Source of the DNA: Phoronis australis
Taxonomy: Eukaryota > Phoronida > Phoronidae
DNA: 64,000 bases
Assembly (NCBI GenBank): GCA_002633005.1
Contig: NMRA01000482.1
Span: 105,361 to 169,360 of the forward strand
Reading direction: 5' to 3'
Shown here: positions 23,861-33,858 of the stretch, one piece after another
Numbering within the stretch: position 1 is the stretch's first letter
Layout of the letters: every line of letters starts with the position of its first letter
Notes under the pieces: generated by a model
Seen by the model: the letters and a program-made list of their open reading frames with translations, nothing else
Told to the model about the DNA's origin: nothing
Database searches by the model: none
Translations under genes and position numbers: made by a program

Positions 23861-24272
23861 CAACGCCCCGGCTCACTACAAGTTGCGGGTTTTCTAATTG
23901 GATCTTTATTCGCCTAATAGTATTTAATCTGTAATGAGTATTCTAAAAAGTTATCAAAAACAAATTGTGTTGTGCCCAGCTCGCCGGCTAGTGCGCGTGC
24001 GCCTGGATGAGACAAGGAACAGAATCACACTAACTTGTAGATCGACCTACAGTAGTCGAGTTCCTGAATTATTATTCAATGTGCCGGTGACTGGTGTTAT
24101 GTTGGACGGTTGGCAGCCTCAACAAAGCGTAGACTATGCGAAATTTGTAGTTTCCCCTTTCGTTTTCCAATAAATCTTCACCCCAGATATTTTTGCACAA
24201 AAAGTTAAGGTGGAAAATCTATCGCCTTGTATGAACGGTTACCCGACTGGCATAACAAATCTACCGTAGCTT

Positions 24273-24303
24273 CACGGAGTCCGTGACGGACTCCGTGAAG
24301 CGT
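24273..24303. repeat. Perfect short hairpin upstream of STK11
   Basis: GCTTCACGGAGTCCG and CGGACTCCGTGAAGC form 15-bp perfect arms around a 3-base loop, about 360 bp upstream of the STK11 start codon and so in its probable promoter or 5' UTR region. Confidence 0.8.
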
Positions 24304-24664
24304 ACATCCTATGATATTTGCATGACCCAGTTTTTATCGCGCCACAGCCTCGTCTTCAGACAGCAACAAACTTCTGTAAAAGAAAGTTTGATTTACAGTG
24401 CTCGACTATATCGTTTTAATGTACTTTTTGTTTTGTGTAATTATAACTAATTGAATGGTTAAGTTCAAATTTTATGTGTTTTTCATTTTGAATGCACTTT
24501 TTATTGATGTATTTTTGAAAGGTTCGGATGACCACTGCGATGAAATTCAACGCGTTTTAACCAGTTAATAAAACGCAACTTTATGTGTGCCATTTTTGAG
24601 TTTACAAAATGGGTTAGGTTTGAGTTACACCTTCTTCTTGTTTTGTAAAATTTACACCGCAAAC

Positions 24665-27600
24665 ATGAGTGCACGCGATGAACAATGCGTCATGAATGAA
24701 GAAACGGACGGGTACAACCATCCGGCAGTGCAATCGGCGGACCCCATTCGTTTCATGAACGATGATGACGATTGCTTGGAACACCTGCTTTTTCACCGTG
24801 TGGACTCCAATGAAATTATGTTTGCACCGAAGTCAAGGAAGCCGAAAATGATCGGAAAATATCTAAAAGGTGACACTCTGGGAGAAGGATCGTACGGTAA
24901 AGTAAAGGAATTTTTGGACTGTGAAACACTGTGTCGGAGAGCAGCCAAAATTTTGAAGAAAAAGAAGCTCAGAAAAATTCCAAATGGAGAACAAAATGTG
25001 CAAAGGTAAATTCAGAAGATTTTTTAGTTACGCATCTGATGATGTCTCATATGAAGTGAGCTGATTTTCAGAATCATGGATCTCTTCCACTAACTAGTGC
25101 TTACCATCTGAGCTTGGGTGACTCCTGTGAATATTCTTTTGCAGACGGGTTACGTGTCTAGGGCAGCTCAGATGGCGGCTCACTTACCAAAACCACGTAG
25201 CCTTTTTTGGCGAATTATGTCCCTAGAAACCCCAAATTTAAATGATGATGCTGTAGTAATAACCGAGATTACCCGAACCAGCGACCCCCATAAAACCGGC
25301 AAGCATGCTAACCATTCAGCTAATAGGCAATTGCCTGTTAGCGAGTAGCTAACAGAGGCTCATATAATTCACCGGAAACACATCTACAACAATGCACAGC
25401 AGACAGAATTCGTGAAATATTTACTTATTTCACAGAATAGAGGTTTTTGACAGAATTTGCATATTTTATTAGAAGATACACATACCTGCAGCGCCATCTA
25501 TAATCCATCATACTACACAAGCAACTCGACAATTGAGACAGTACCGTTATCTCAACTGTCTCAGAAGAGACGCTAGCGTAGTTTATCTGCCTTGCATAGA
25601 GCTCAAAGTTATTCCTTGACTATTTTCTTAGTGAAATGACGTATTATATCTTTTATCAATTTCCAGAGAAATTCAACTTTTGAAGAGACTCAAGAACAAG
25701 AATGTCATTCAATTGGTCGATGTCCTATACAATGAGGAGAAACAAAAGATATATCCTTTGCCCACTTTGGTTTCTGTGTAGAACTTCAGATCACCAGATT
25801 CTGAACGTATCACAAGTTCTTTGTTTTCAATTGAGTCTAAATGAGAGGTGTCAACCTTCTTGTCTTGCTATTCAACCATCTAGCATCCGCTGCTGTATCT
25901 GCTAAACCCCTTGCAGAATCATTGTGAAATGTGCCAAGTGCACTCCTATGAATATGCTAACAGATGACAGCTTCTTTCAGATAGGTCCACTACTGCTGTA
26001 CCTCGTGGACGTTCTATTTTTTGTATTTACCTCAGCAGCTTTGGAGTTCCTGGTGAGATTTTCGTGAAATTTGACTAGCTTTCTATTAGGGAGATGACGA
26101 GTCCTTCCCATTTTCAGACGTTTTCGTAATGTTCTCATTATAAGTACAGTGATAATATCATTATACTAAATTAGCTGTGTCGTACTAGTGTGTGTGCGCA
26201 CATGCGTGTGCCTTATTCCACCTTCAGTGTCGGAAAATGCTGCACACATAATTATAGTACTATTTTTTTAAGCCAATTAGTGTACTAGCCCGATTTTGGC
26301 AAATGTCATACACACAACTTGATGGCTGTTTGAAGGCTACTCTCGAGTTCCGAATAATAGCAGAGACAGCAATAATAGTATAGACTGGAAAATTTCATGA
26401 TTTCGAATAATAGGAGAGACTAATAGACACAACATTTTTGCCACTAGAAAAGTAGAATAATAGTATGGACCGGAAATTGTCGGAAAAACTAATAATAGTA
26501 TAGAGTGGAATAATGGTATAGACGGCAAATTTGTGGAAATTTAAACATAGTATATACTGAAATAATAATTGATTACAAATTTAGGTAAAATCTAGTAATG
26601 AAATAGAAGGGAATAATAATGCACAACAGCAAATTCTAGGGAATAGTGGTTATAGACGGGAAATTTGTAGAAAATTAAAAATAGTATAGTCTGGAATAAT
26701 AACATTGATTACAAATTTGCGTAAAATCGGTTCGGCACCGTTCATTAATTGCACGGGTATTTGCGCTTCATTGACTGGCCGCTTTATCACCACGGTCCGG
26801 ATCTGTAGTTGGATTATTTGTCGTACCAGCATCTGAATTAATGTCTGTATCTGGAACATCTCTTGGTTTGTAAAATAATCCTCGAATTCTTTAGGCCTTT
26901 GAGCGGCAGACGATATGATTAAGTATACATTGTAGAATGCGCGTGTCAATAATGACGGAAACCACTGATGACACTGGCTGTGCAAAATCCCGGAATTGTT
27001 CCCCTGGAAACGCAAACTTCGGGGACAGACACAGTGAAGAGTTGTAACGGCTTGCCAGTTTTTCACTGGGTGCAATCATAACTATTGGATCACCCAAAGA
27101 AACTCGTCAAAAGTGTTTTTATTGATATGTATGTTGATCTGCCGGTCCCTATTTCTTTGAGCGACTGCCGACCAGCCGTTAATATTGAGAAAGTGGTCAT
27201 CACTTCAAGCTTTTTTAAATTTTGCCAACACTTTCTTAATTCTGACCGATCCAACAGACGGCCGCTGCGTAAACCCTCACTTGGGAGTCATGTATGACAT
27301 GTAACTTCCGTGTGTAACGCGGAGCCGTATATAGCTCTTCTAAATTAACACTGAGTGTCTCATGGTCTAGAGGTTTAGAGCGAAATGTACTTCATCTTAT
27401 GACCTAGGTACGATGCCTGATGTGCAAAGTTTTTGTGTATCAAATTTGTATTGTATGAAACAAAAATTGTGAACTTGCTGAATCAAATAATTGTGGAGAG
27501 CGGAGAAAGGTTAAAAAATTAATGAACGTAGAGAACCGAATAAGTGTCGTGTAGACCGAAAACCGAGTCTGAAAAAATAATCAAATAGATATGGCTATTC

Positions 27601-30600
27601 GGAACTCGAGAGTACGGTAGTTGGTTTCACAGCATGTGACCCAAAAGCTACCATCTCTTATGTTCAGTTTCTTTAACCTTGTCACGTATATGGTTTTGGA
27701 ATACTGTGTTGGAGGTCTACAGGAGATGTTAGAGAGTGTTCCTGACAAAAAGTTTCCGCTTTGGCAAGCACACATGTGAGTATGGTGGTACTTAGTGCTA
27801 AAAACTTTTGTTGTTAAGATTTGAGGTATTGTGTATAGCTTCGTAAAATAATGAATGAATCCAGGCAAAAAATAAATATGTTATAAAATGCACTAAATCA
27901 TTTCAAGGTTAGCCGAAAGCTTTGCTTTGTTTGTAATTTTGCCAATATTTAACGAGAAGGATTTTTGTTGACTTTTTGAAATCTACTGGTGGGGCATTAA
28001 ATTTCTGGAGTTCAGGTTGTATAGAAGAGCACTGTTTGATCATTGGTATCGGAATATACTAGGCCAGTATTTTTTATTTCTCGTTGACAATCTCACTGAC
28101 CGTCTTCATTAATTAACATCAATCTCGGATGTTACATAGTTGGCAATGGATGGAGTACTAATACTATACCAGTTTTTGGACACAAAACTGGAATGTCTTT
28201 GTTGAAGCATTTCATTGACATTTACAAACAAAAACATTATAACCTAATAGATTTCATTGTACTCTTACAGGTATTTCATACAGCTTATTGACGGTCTCGA
28301 GTATCTTCATAGCAAGGGAATCATCCACAAAGACATAAAACCGGGAAACCTGCTCCTAACCACAAGTGAAACGTTGAAAATTTCAGACTTAGGAGTAGCC
28401 GAGGTATATCAATGTCACTCGATATCAGTTTAAGAATGCAAAACCACCACAATGAGAAATTCAAAAGGTTCCCACACCAATAAACAATTTTTTTTGAATA
28501 TGGTGTTGCTTTTGGCTAAAAGTGATTTTGAGTCTGGTATAAGTGTTCGTCAGGTAATGACTAATCTGTTTTGGTGAAAAGATTCCCTATTAGTTTTATT
28601 TGTACAGTAGACTTGACAGGTTTTGGCAGAGCTCTGTCTGACTTGGATAAAGTTTGTAACCGAATTACTTGGCAGTTTAATCTAACTGATCTTTAGTCTA
28701 AGTTTAAAGCGACTTTAATCCCGCATTACATCAAACAACTTTTGATATAGACCACTTACCATTATGAAGTTAGTCTCAAATTGTTATTTTTAGTCAATTT
28801 GGACATGATTTTAAGGCTTGAGAAGAAGTGACTGGTTGCTATGGCTTGAGAGCAGGCTCTACAACTTGCATTGCATGACGTGTTATTTTAATTGCCGATA
28901 GTCTCAGTCAGTAACAAGCTGTCAGTTCTTTGTAAACTCAGATATCCCTTCTCGTCTTGAGTAACGACCAGTTTTTTGGTAGTAAGTGATCTAATTTGAA
29001 TGTTAGCTTCTTTCACTCAACGTGAGATTATAGTCACTTCAACATGACATTATTGTGCATAGCCACCCACTATTTGCTAGTTTTCAATGGACTTGCAAGC
29101 TGAATTGTTGCGAATTTGACTTACTATTTAGAGAAGCACCAGTCAAGATTTTGTTTACGTGGCATTCTCAGCAAGAAAAGTTATTTAACAGGAAATTAGA
29201 AGTGGCGTGGAATCGAACCCACTAGCTCCGCCTTGGCAGCCGAACGCTATGCTGCTGAGCCATATACCACACGATAAGTTGCAGAGTATTTTAAGCATGT
29301 GCATATCGCCTTTATCTTAGCAAATGTCTGGCAGGCAATGGTGAGGTTGGTGATTTGTAATAAAATGACAAGAACAAAACAAGTTTTGTTTGGTCATTTA
29401 GTCACAGTTTTGTGCCTCAAACTTTTGTGAAGTTTAATGTTGTCCAGTTCATTTTAAAAACCACAGTACTACTGAGTTAAATCCTGCCTTCTTCATTGTT
29501 ATTCAGTGTCTGGATCAGTTCGCTGTCGATGACACATGTCGCACAAGTCAAGGATCACCGGCCTTTCAGCCTCCTGAAATAGCCAATGGCGAGGACACGT
29601 TTTCGGGTTTCAAGGTTGACATCTGGTCATCTGGCGTCACGCTGTGAGTAGTTGACCCTTTGATTATTCATTATTTTGAAGGTGTGGTAAGTTCAGAGGG
29701 CAAAGCGTTAATCTGGCTTACCCTGTTTATAGACCGGCCTCAGATACTTGATTAAAAAATTATTCGGGTATAGCAGATAAGTGTGATCACTATGACTGAG
29801 TTGTCAGACCAGATCCTCAACACTAAACTTGACAACTATTGTTGTGTTCCACTCGGCCATACCAACACTAGAATCCACAGTGATCGTTTCTTTCACACTA
29901 CGGCTGCCTGCGTTGATACAATGCTAATTTACTGCGGAATATATGACCTTATCTGCATAGAGCCTGGAGTTTCTTAAGCTTTTTGTTATCTCTTCAACAA
30001 AATCAGAAGTTAAACCGGGCAGAAACGACAGATCACTTGTTCACGCAGTGGATGCAGTCATTACGTGCCATGCTTAGCCTCACTTTTGTATTCCTCAGGT
30101 TTTTAAGAATTGCTTCCCTGGATATTTGAATATTATTGAGATTAATGTAATTTGTGTTTCTTGTGAAGACAGTGGTTAGGATAATCTTAGATTGAAGCAT
30201 TTTGTCATTTGAATTACAGCAAAACAACTCTACCTCAAAATCGTTTCACAACCTAAGCTTATGTTAAATGCTAAAACCTGCTGAAAACAAGCTGTCATTC
30301 TGTATGGAACACTTGATTGTCAAATTGCATGAATTTATGGTTCAGATCTGATTTGAAGTGTCTAGACTGATATTGGTGCTTAGTCCTAAACCTAAATTCC
30401 TTTGTACTTCTAGCTACAATATAACAACAGGGCTATATCCATTTGAAGTGTCTAGACTGATATTGGTGCTTAGTCCTAAACCTAAATTCCTTTGTACTTC
30501 TAGCTACAATATAACAACAGGGCTATATCCATTGAAAGTGTCTAGACTGATATTGGTGCTTAGTTCTAAACCTAAATTCCTTTGTACTTCTAGCTACAAT

Positions 30601-33600
30601 ATAACAACAGGGCTATATCCATTTGAAGGGGACAACATATTTAAACTGTTTGAAAATATTGGTAAAGGTGAATTCTCCATACCAAACACAGTCGATGCGA
30701 ATCTAGCCGATTTACTAAAAGGTAAGAACTTTCTTTCATAATAAAGTGGTTTTTAATATAAATCCATTTGTCCTCTAGTGTTCAATATTGCTTTTTATTT
30801 ATTTTACACCCAACATTCTCAAAGTGATATCACAGTACCTATCATCAGAATTATGTGAGTGTCAGTTTCCAGTCTTTTCTGTCTATGGCTTTCTCTGAAC
30901 AAACACTTTACTGTTATGTGTCCTGTGTGAACTTAAAATTCAATCTGGAAGTCACTCAATCTTTGATCAGCTTGAATTGATAATAATGAACAAATTAAAG
31001 TTATACTTGTTTCTTTCAGGAATGCTAGCATTTGAGTCCACCAAAAGGTTTTCTGTTGAAGACATCCGCCGTCACGAGTGAGTGTTTTTTATTGTCCATT
31101 GTCCACTGATATAGATTAATACTCTGTTTCATTTAGGTTCACCAAAGTGTACTGTTTAACCAGAAATAAAAACTCTGCAGTTTTTTTGTGTACTCAGATG
31201 ACTGTACAGTACAGGCCAGACGACAACGACAATATACTGTGTCCACGTCATGGGGGTCGATTTTGTGTGCAGATTCTTTCTGCTGCATAGGAAATTGACG
31301 CATTCTAATGGCTGTAATCTATCACAATCTTCTGATGCTGCCACAATGGCCCATTATAATATAAATTAACCGAGCATGTTGACCTAATTTTCAATGTACG
31401 CAGACATGTTGTTTTTCTGTTAACCTGTTTTTCTGCAGTGAGTTAAAAGATCTGTTACTTAAAAAAACACACCTTTCATGCTCACAATCTATCTGGCACT
31501 TCACAAAAGAATTTTTGTCATTTTCTTTTCAACTGATAGGCATAGCTTATCGTCATTTCATTGTCTGAACTAACAAAATTTTTCTGTGACTTTTGTGTAA
31601 TGGCTTCTTTATTTTATTGTTATGTAGTTTACAGCCAAATATCCTTAGACCATGTACCAGGCTGACACCAGTATCCTTGTCATAGATTTCAAAATATGAC
31701 CCTAAAGAATCAAGAAGGAAAATGCATGCTCTCGCGTGGCTGCAAAGATAGGAACGGCGTCATATCTGACAGCCATGCCAAGAAACTGTGAACCTTGACG
31801 GATCAGTTCACAGCGTACGGGTTGCCTGGAAGCCGTTTTTATTTTGTTTGTCTTGCGTGATCGCATGATGCAAATTCCTTTACTGTAGGTGACGACTATT
31901 GGGTATCAAAGCAAGGTGAATTTTACAGCTGTAAACATGGGTCATATTTTAGCTAATGAATGCTGAAGTTTCAAGAGTTATTGATCCCTATGATAATTAA
32001 GATGCACATGTCACTTTTTAGGCAGTAAAACTACTATGAATGAAAAAGTCACAAGAGCTAGAAAAAGCAGATGTTGATTTAAGAATTTGGGGAATATTTT
32101 TGCACATGGATGGATATTTAAAAGGAAGAGTAACGGGGGCATCAACTTGGGATTTTTGCACCTTAGTCCTGGACATCATGGAGATTTGAATGTGGGCCGT
32201 CTAGTGGGTCCGTCGTCAGTCTGCAGTTTTTTGCTTTCGTTATTATGTCTGCTTCTACTGAACGATAACAGCAATTCGAGTCAGAGATTTTGCATGCGTT
32301 ATAAACTGGCAGAAACACAGCACTGACAGAAGCGACTCTGTAATTTTTGTTCATCTCGAAGGTTCAGTGTGACCCGGAGATCGCGCTTACTTGTCAATCA
32401 TCGGTAACTGCAGATATCCTCAGGAAATATCATAGGATAATCAAGAAGTGAAACCAATGATGTTAATTTTTATATCTTACAACATTCTAAAACTGCATCC
32501 ACTGTGACGCATAGTGAGCTCAGTATGCATCTTGTTTACCTTAATTTCTGTCAATTTTACACAAAACAGACTTAAGCAACACCACTACAAAAATGTGATC
32601 TATTCTCATGGACAGCAATTCTTGTCTTACAAACACATTTCTGTTCTCATGGACCACAAGTCTTGTCCATCTCTAGAAAGAGCCATGAGTTATTTCCTGT
32701 GCTTGATACTGTGTAACAAAACTGTCTGTAAAGTGCAACTAGTTATAATAGTGGTTTAAGTGGAACGAAATAATGAATTGTGGTGGAGATGAAAGCAAAT
32801 AATTTTATTTCATGACAAAAATGCACTTGACTAGAATGCCTGAGTAGTTTGCGAGAGTGGAAGTGCTTTGGACATAGCAGGCCCGTCCTGAAATAGCCCA
32901 GCACCACTCTCATTCAAATGTATTTACCCACAATGCAAGACATGACACATGTCAAGCACTGATCCTGCTGAAATCCTCATTGTTGCTTTCTGTTATGATT
33001 GTATTGCAGGCAAACTTGACGTATGAATTGGTTTCAAAAAGGCAAATATCAAAGGTAGCTTAATTTGCTTCCCTTGTTAGTCAACTCAGAAGTGGCTGAT
33101 ATTTTGGGTCAGCCACGCAATGGTCTTTTCTACCCCCCCGCAAAAGAGTAGGATGTTGTCTTTGAATATACTAAAGATCATAATATTCATTTTCTTCATT
33201 GGTTCAGATACAATGTCATCCCCATTCCGCGTGTTTTAGTTGGTGTATCCGTCACCACCCTCGCACCCCTGAGTACGTGCCTCTGCCCCCTCTGCCGGAG
33301 ACCGAGGATGTCCTGCGTAGCATGACAGTCGTTCCGTATCTGGAGGCATTGCATGCTGATGATCTGGATGACGATGAAGTATCACAGCAGCATCAACTGC
33401 AACATGAGTTCCAGGCCGGGCCAAGAGGTGGCGAGACAATCATCGTCACTAACCCCGACAACTCGGAGAAGAACAAAGGTTTATTTTGTAGTTTTCTTTC
33501 TGTTTTCATTGATCATTGTTAGATTCATTGCCAGTGTCGGTGAATAACAACTAAGTTATTTTGTTATTGATTGTATTATAGTCAAAGTATTTCAACAGGA

Positions 33601-33858
33601 GTTTGGGCGACCTCAGAGTTCATTAGGCGACCTGAGATTTTCGCTTAGTCGCTTAATGCAACTTGGCGTCAAACTAGGTGTGGGGCGCTGTAAATAAAAT
33701 CTGTAACTATTTAACACACTTCAGCACCAGAAGAGCCTGAGCAAACGACAAGCAATAACGCCAAGGCAGCAGATAGCGCCAGTGACCCGGCTGTCACCAA
33801 AATGAGGCGGAAAGGTCACGGAAAGAAGCCTAAAAAGAGTGCCTGCAAACAGTCCTGA
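24665..33858 (+). CDS. STK11: Serine/threonine kinase STK11 (LKB1), complete
   Basis: Master upstream kinase of AMPK and related kinases, active as a complex with STRAD and MO25. Nine coding exons: 24665-25005, 25667-25750, 27686-27775, 28271-28403, 29507-29643, 30594-30721, 31020-31077, 33240-33478, 33725-33858. They total 1344 nt, giving 447 aa (human 433), and exons 2-7 match human exon lengths exactly (84, 90, 133, 137, 128, 58). Visible motifs: [18 protein letters not shown]-loop (residues 64-80), catalytic lysine K95 in [12 protein letters not shown]-type loop as [10 protein letters not shown] (catalytic D193), DLG at 211-213, [13 protein letters not shown] activation segment, SMTVVPYL in the C-terminal flank. 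The C-terminus is KKSACKQS: a CaaX farnesylation box, with the serine aligned to human S428. The start is the first in-frame ATG, in a good context (A at -3). The glycine before YFxQL in human is methionine here. Confidence 0.96.
25267..25336 (-). repeat. tRNA-like SINE head in STK11 intron 1
   Basis: On the minus strand, TAGCTGAATGGTTAGCATG (A-box-like) and GGTTCGGGTAA (B-box-like) are spaced as in a tRNA-derived SINE. The anticodon and T stems do not close well, so I do not call a tRNA gene. Confidence 0.35.
26340..27612. mobile_element. Tc1/mariner-like inverted-repeat element in the U12 intron
   Basis: CTCTCGAGTTCCGAATA at 26340-26356 and its complement at 27596-27612 are perfect 17-bp ends, each flanked by TA, which fits a TA target duplication. 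The left subterminal part has repeated AATAATAGTATAGAC-like motifs. Minus-strand open frames inside (about 26650-27297) show no transposase motif that I recognise, so the element is either decayed or non-autonomous. Confidence 0.65.
27355..27425 (+). repeat. Weak tRNA-like segment
   Basis: A-box-like TGGTCTAGAGG and a B-box-like AGGTACGATGCC are spaced as in a tRNA-derived repeat. The match is poor and it lies inside the inverted-repeat element. Confidence 0.2.
29203..29277 (-). repeat. tRNA-like SINE or tRNA pseudogene in STK11 intron 4
   Basis: The minus strand has TGGCTCAGCAGCATAGCG, an A box, and GGGTTCGATTCC, a perfect B box, about 35 bases apart. The middle (GTTCGGCTGCCAAGG) resembles a glycine tRNA anticodon arm. 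The T stem pairs poorly and the acceptor stem does not close, so a pseudogene or SINE head is more likely than a working tRNA. Confidence 0.45.
30355..30624 (+). repeat. STK11: Three 90-bp copies of the STK11 exon 6 acceptor and exon start
   Basis: A 90-bp unit is repeated three times head to tail (phase markers TCTAGACTGA at 30361, 30451 and 30541). Each copy contains intron end, a TTGTACTTCTAG acceptor (exon starts 30414, 30504, 30594) and the first codons of exon 6 ([11 protein letters not shown]). Copies are nearly identical; the second has TTGAAA for TTTGAA and the third TTCT for TCCT. Only the third copy runs into the rest of exon 6 and gives the standard 128-nt exon. Use of copy 2 or copy 1 would add 90 or 180 nt, and the frame stays open across all three. 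Confidence 0.95.

Larger units (their letters stand above)
15929..24586. other. Gene-poor, repeat-rich interval
   Basis: No exon could be supported between the FN2/CUB/sushi gene and STK11. The interval should hold both 5' ends (the two genes are divergent). It contains a 35-bp minisatellite, paired palindromes at 19160-19207, a GC-rich palindromic patch at 21646-21803, a roughly 349-bp repeat from 22361, and short palindromes near 23832 and 24273. A 79-codon ATG frame at 23934-24173 has no recognisable domain. Confidence 0.5.
25751..27685 (+). other. STK11: U12-type AT-AC intron (STK11 intron 2)
   Basis: The exon ends AAACAAAAGAT and the intron begins ATATCCTTT, the exact 5' consensus of AT-AC minor-spliceosome introns. 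It ends in GTCAC, with a branch-site match TTCTTTAAC (27669-27677, one mismatch to TTCCTTAAC) about nine bases before the end. No GT-AG alternative restores the conserved reading KMYMV-EYC. Human LKB1 intron 2 is known to be AT-AC at the same codon. Confidence 0.95.

Noticed and set aside
23934-24173. 79-codon ATG frame upstream of STK11
   Set aside because: No recognisable domain and no splice or transcript support; it may be part of the 5' region of STK11.
26650-27297. Overlapping minus- and plus-strand frames as a possible nested gene in STK11 intron 2
   Set aside because: They lie inside a TA-flanked inverted-repeat element and frames are interrupted; no known motif.
29203-29277. Functional tRNA gene on the minus strand
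   Set aside because: A and B boxes are good, but the T stem mispairs and the acceptor stem does not close.
30358-30741. 127-codon frame as a separate small gene
   Set aside because: It is the triplicated acceptor region plus STK11 exon 6 read continuously.
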